The notes under the pieces were generated by a model, which worked only from the letters and a program-made list of their open reading frames with translations, was not told where the DNA came from and searched no databases. A stretch of 35,320 nucleotides of DNA from Bacteroidia bacterium (GTDB lineage: Bacteria; Bacteroidota; Bacteroidia; B-17B0; Aurantibacillaceae): positions 1 to 35,320 of the forward strand of contig JAIOZA010000029.1 of assembly GCA_021740825.1 (NCBI GenBank), written 5' to 3'. The translations under genes and the position numbers were made by a program. Below, in pieces: positions 33,898-35,320 of this stretch; the first letter of the stretch is position 1, and every line of letters starts with the position of its first letter.

Positions 33898-33951
33898 TTC
33901 TCGATTGCGCTCCAAGTGACAATCCTCTGTCAGTTCGAGCGCAGTCGAGAA
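33898..33951. repeat. Imperfect 24-bp palindromic repeat between ftsW and murG
   Basis: Two 24-base arms, 33898-33921 and 33928-33951, are inverted copies matching at 21 of 24 positions around a six-base centre. Their core is TCGAGCGCAGTCGAGAA-like. The unit fills most of the 74-bp gap and ends 12 bases before the murG start. As RNA it would form a long hairpin in the murG leader. I recall similar TTCGAGCGCAGTCGAGAA units between genes in other Bacteroidota genomes. Confidence 0.75.
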
Positions 33952-33959
33952 CACTATAT

Positions 33960-35123
33960 TTATTCTGTTATAACTTCTTTACTATTTTTTCCTTCGCTAT
34001 GTTCGTTCGCCTTACTTACACTTAAAATAATTCCTATAGAAATACAAGTAAACCAAATTGAAGTCCCTCCCATACTTACTAATGGTAGTGGTTGACCAGT
34101 TACAGGAAATAAATTCACTGCAACTGCCATATTTATTAAAGCTTGAAACACTAAACTAAAACTTAGACCCACAGCCATTAGTCCTCCAAATGTTTTTTCC
34201 GAATCTCTTAATATTCTTATTCCTCTAAATAATAATATCATATATAAAAACAACAAAACAAATCCAGCAATTAAGCCATATTCTTCTATAATAATGGCAT
34301 AAATAAAATCAGATGATGCTTGCGGTAAAAATGCTCGCTGCGTGCTATTTCCCGGTCCTTTTCCAATTATACCACCTGTAGCAACTGCAATTTTTGCCTG
34401 TTCACTTTGGTAATTACTTTTTGAATCACCCTTGCTAAAATTTTCTATCCGAGCTTTCCATGTTGCTGCCCGCTTGCTTGGAAAAGTATCTGGCGATAGC
34501 ATAATCCAAGAAATTAAAATGGCACCAAATAATAAGCATCCACTCAATATTTTTAACATTACCCCAAATCGTATACCTCCTACAAACATTAGGAATAAGC
34601 AGTTTATAAATAAAAGTGCAGCAGTAGAAAAATTAGCGGGAAAAATTAATAAGCAAATAAAACCTACAGGTAATAATAAGGACATGAATAGAGATTTAAA
34701 ATCTTCTAATTGACCTTGCTTTATTGTAAGTGTTCGTGCAACAAAAATTAATAATATAATTTTAGCAACGTCAGATGATTGAAATGTTAACCCTAACCCC
34801 GGAATTTCAACCCATCTGCTTGCTTCACCTGAACTTACGCCTTTTATTAAAGTAAAAAGTAGAAGTGGAATTACTAAAAAAATACCTATTTGGGCAATTT
34901 TTGAAAAGATGGTATATTTTAATCTATGAACAATAAACATAATAATAAGACCTGTAATAATTTTTATTCCATGACTTATTAAGTAAAATTCAGTATTGCC
35001 TTGTTTATATTTATGAGCTAATGTAACAACTGAGCTGTATACTACTAAAATAGATAGTAAAGATAATAGGAACACTATTGTCCATATAACTCTATCCCCT
35101 TTTAAATATGCAAATTGTTTCAT
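33960..35123 (-). CDS. ftsW: Septal peptidoglycan polymerase FtsW (SEDS)
   Basis: This 387-residue integral membrane protein has about ten hydrophobic segments (for example WTIVFLLSLLSILVVYSSVV and FVLLFLYMILLFRGI). SEDS signatures are present: FQSSDVAKIILLIFVARTL, the loop with NSTQRAFLPQASSDFIYAII, and the C-terminal motif PLPLVSMGGTS. FtsW polymerises lipid II into glycan strands at the septum with its partner class B PBP, which is not in the window. FtsW rather than RodA is chosen because it lies between murD and murG in the division cluster. The protein starts MKQFAYLKGDRVIW. Confidence 0.95.
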   Translation of the reverse strand: MKQFAYLKGDRVIWTIVFLLSLLSILVVYSSVVTLAHKYKQGNTEFYLISHGIKIITGLIIMFIVHRLKYTIFSKIAQIGIFLVIPLLLFTLIKGVSSGEASRWVEIPGLGLTFQSSDVAKIILLIFVARTLTIKQGQLEDFKSLFMSLLLPVGFICLLIFPANFSTAALLFINCLFLMFVGGIRFGVMLKILSGCLLFGAILISWIMLSPDTFPSKRAATWKARIENFSKGDSKSNYQSEQAKIAVATGGIIGKGPGNSTQRAFLPQASSDFIYAIIIEEYGLIAGFVLLFLYMILLFRGIRILRDSEKTFGGLMAVGLSFSLVFQALINMAVAVNLFPVTGQPLPLVSMGGTSIWFTCISIGIILSVSKANEHSEGKNSKEVITE

Positions 35124-35176
35124 TTTAAATGATTAATGATTTATGACAAATGATATAGGATTTCTTTTATCCTTAA

Positions 35177-35320
35177 TCATATCTCTTTTATCTCTTGAAG
35201 AACCAGTTCTTTAAATTTATTCCCTCTACTTATATAATTATCAAAAGGGTCAAAACTTGGGCAAGCTGGAGAAAATAAAACTGCTTGGTTTTTTATGGAC
35301 TTAGCTATGGAAATAGTTAC
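35177..35320 (-). CDS. murD: UDP-N-acetylmuramoylalanine--D-glutamate ligase, 3' end only
   Basis: The last 47 codons of a reading frame enter from the right edge and stop at TGA 35177-35179. They include AVLFSPACPSFDPFDNY and RGNKFKELV, the conserved C-terminal end of MurD. MurD adds D-glutamate to UDP-MurNAc-L-Ala. The position directly ahead of ftsW, with a 53-bp gap, fits the cluster order. Most of the gene lies outside the window. Confidence 0.9.
   Translation of the reverse strand, partial: VTISIAKSIKNQAVLFSPACPSFDPFDNYISRGNKFKELVLQEIKEI

Noticed and set aside
33886..33954. Upstream extension of MurG to a GTG start
   Set aside because: The 23 extra codons are a translated palindromic repeat; the family start MKPLKVILSGGG fits 33885.

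Overview
The window is a chromosomal stretch from a low-GC member of the Bacteroidota, probably near the Flavobacteria/Sphingobacteria side and possibly uncultured. Evidence for this: a SprB-repeat adhesin, an FtsZ ending in the lineage-typical HDNVD tail, very A-rich leaders without clear Shine-Dalgarno sites, a few TAnnTTTG-type -7 elements, a TonB-receptor-like barrel with a carboxypeptidase-regulatory domain, and LPS (kdsB) and MEP-pathway (ispD) genes. I see no rRNA, tRNA, CRISPR array, transposase or prophage gene.

Layout. (1) 1-3664, minus strand: the N-terminal 1083 codons of a giant secreted SprB-repeat adhesin that runs off the left edge, preceded by a small secreted orphan protein. 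(2) 3930-8310, plus strand: a translationally coupled trio of a 1185-aa membrane/coiled-coil DUF4175-type protein with a TTG start, a GHKL anti-sigma-like ATPase, and the rRNA-maturation nuclease YbeY. (3) 8409-13131: a glucosaminidase/LysM cell-wall hydrolase, an AlkD-like DNA glycosylase, a divergently transcribed secreted prolyl oligopeptidase, and a DUF1571 protein with an embedded LysM-like stretch. (4) 13222-15410, plus: kdsB, shikimate kinase, and a secreted protein resembling the polymorphic toxin type 23 family. (5) 15489-15574: a compact two-hairpin intergenic element with inverted ends. (6) 15645-19423, minus: ispD, a PolX/PHP protein whose polymerase site looks dead, and a bacterial GH3-family adenylating enzyme. 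(7) 19736-24624, plus: a three-gene envelope operon. Two paralogous outer-membrane barrels with thrombospondin-type-3 calcium repeats flank a protein with a duplicated Ig-like domain; two of the three carry SPOR-like domains and the other an EF-hand tail. (8) 24792-27311, plus: a TonB-receptor-like barrel, closed by a bidirectional terminator. (9) 27388-35320, minus: the division/cell-wall cluster murD (partial)-ftsW-murG-murC-ftsQ-ftsA-ftsZ, with palindromic repeats directly ahead of murG and ftsQ.

Much of the window serves the envelope: peptidoglycan synthesis and division (mur/fts), its remodelling (glucosaminidase/LysM), LPS Kdo activation (kdsB), and outer-membrane proteins that may grip peptidoglycan through SPOR-like modules. 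The best candidate for an undescribed system is the 19736-24624 operon, a probable outer-membrane/peptidoglycan linkage complex. Next are the catalytically degenerate PolX and the structured intergenic repeats.
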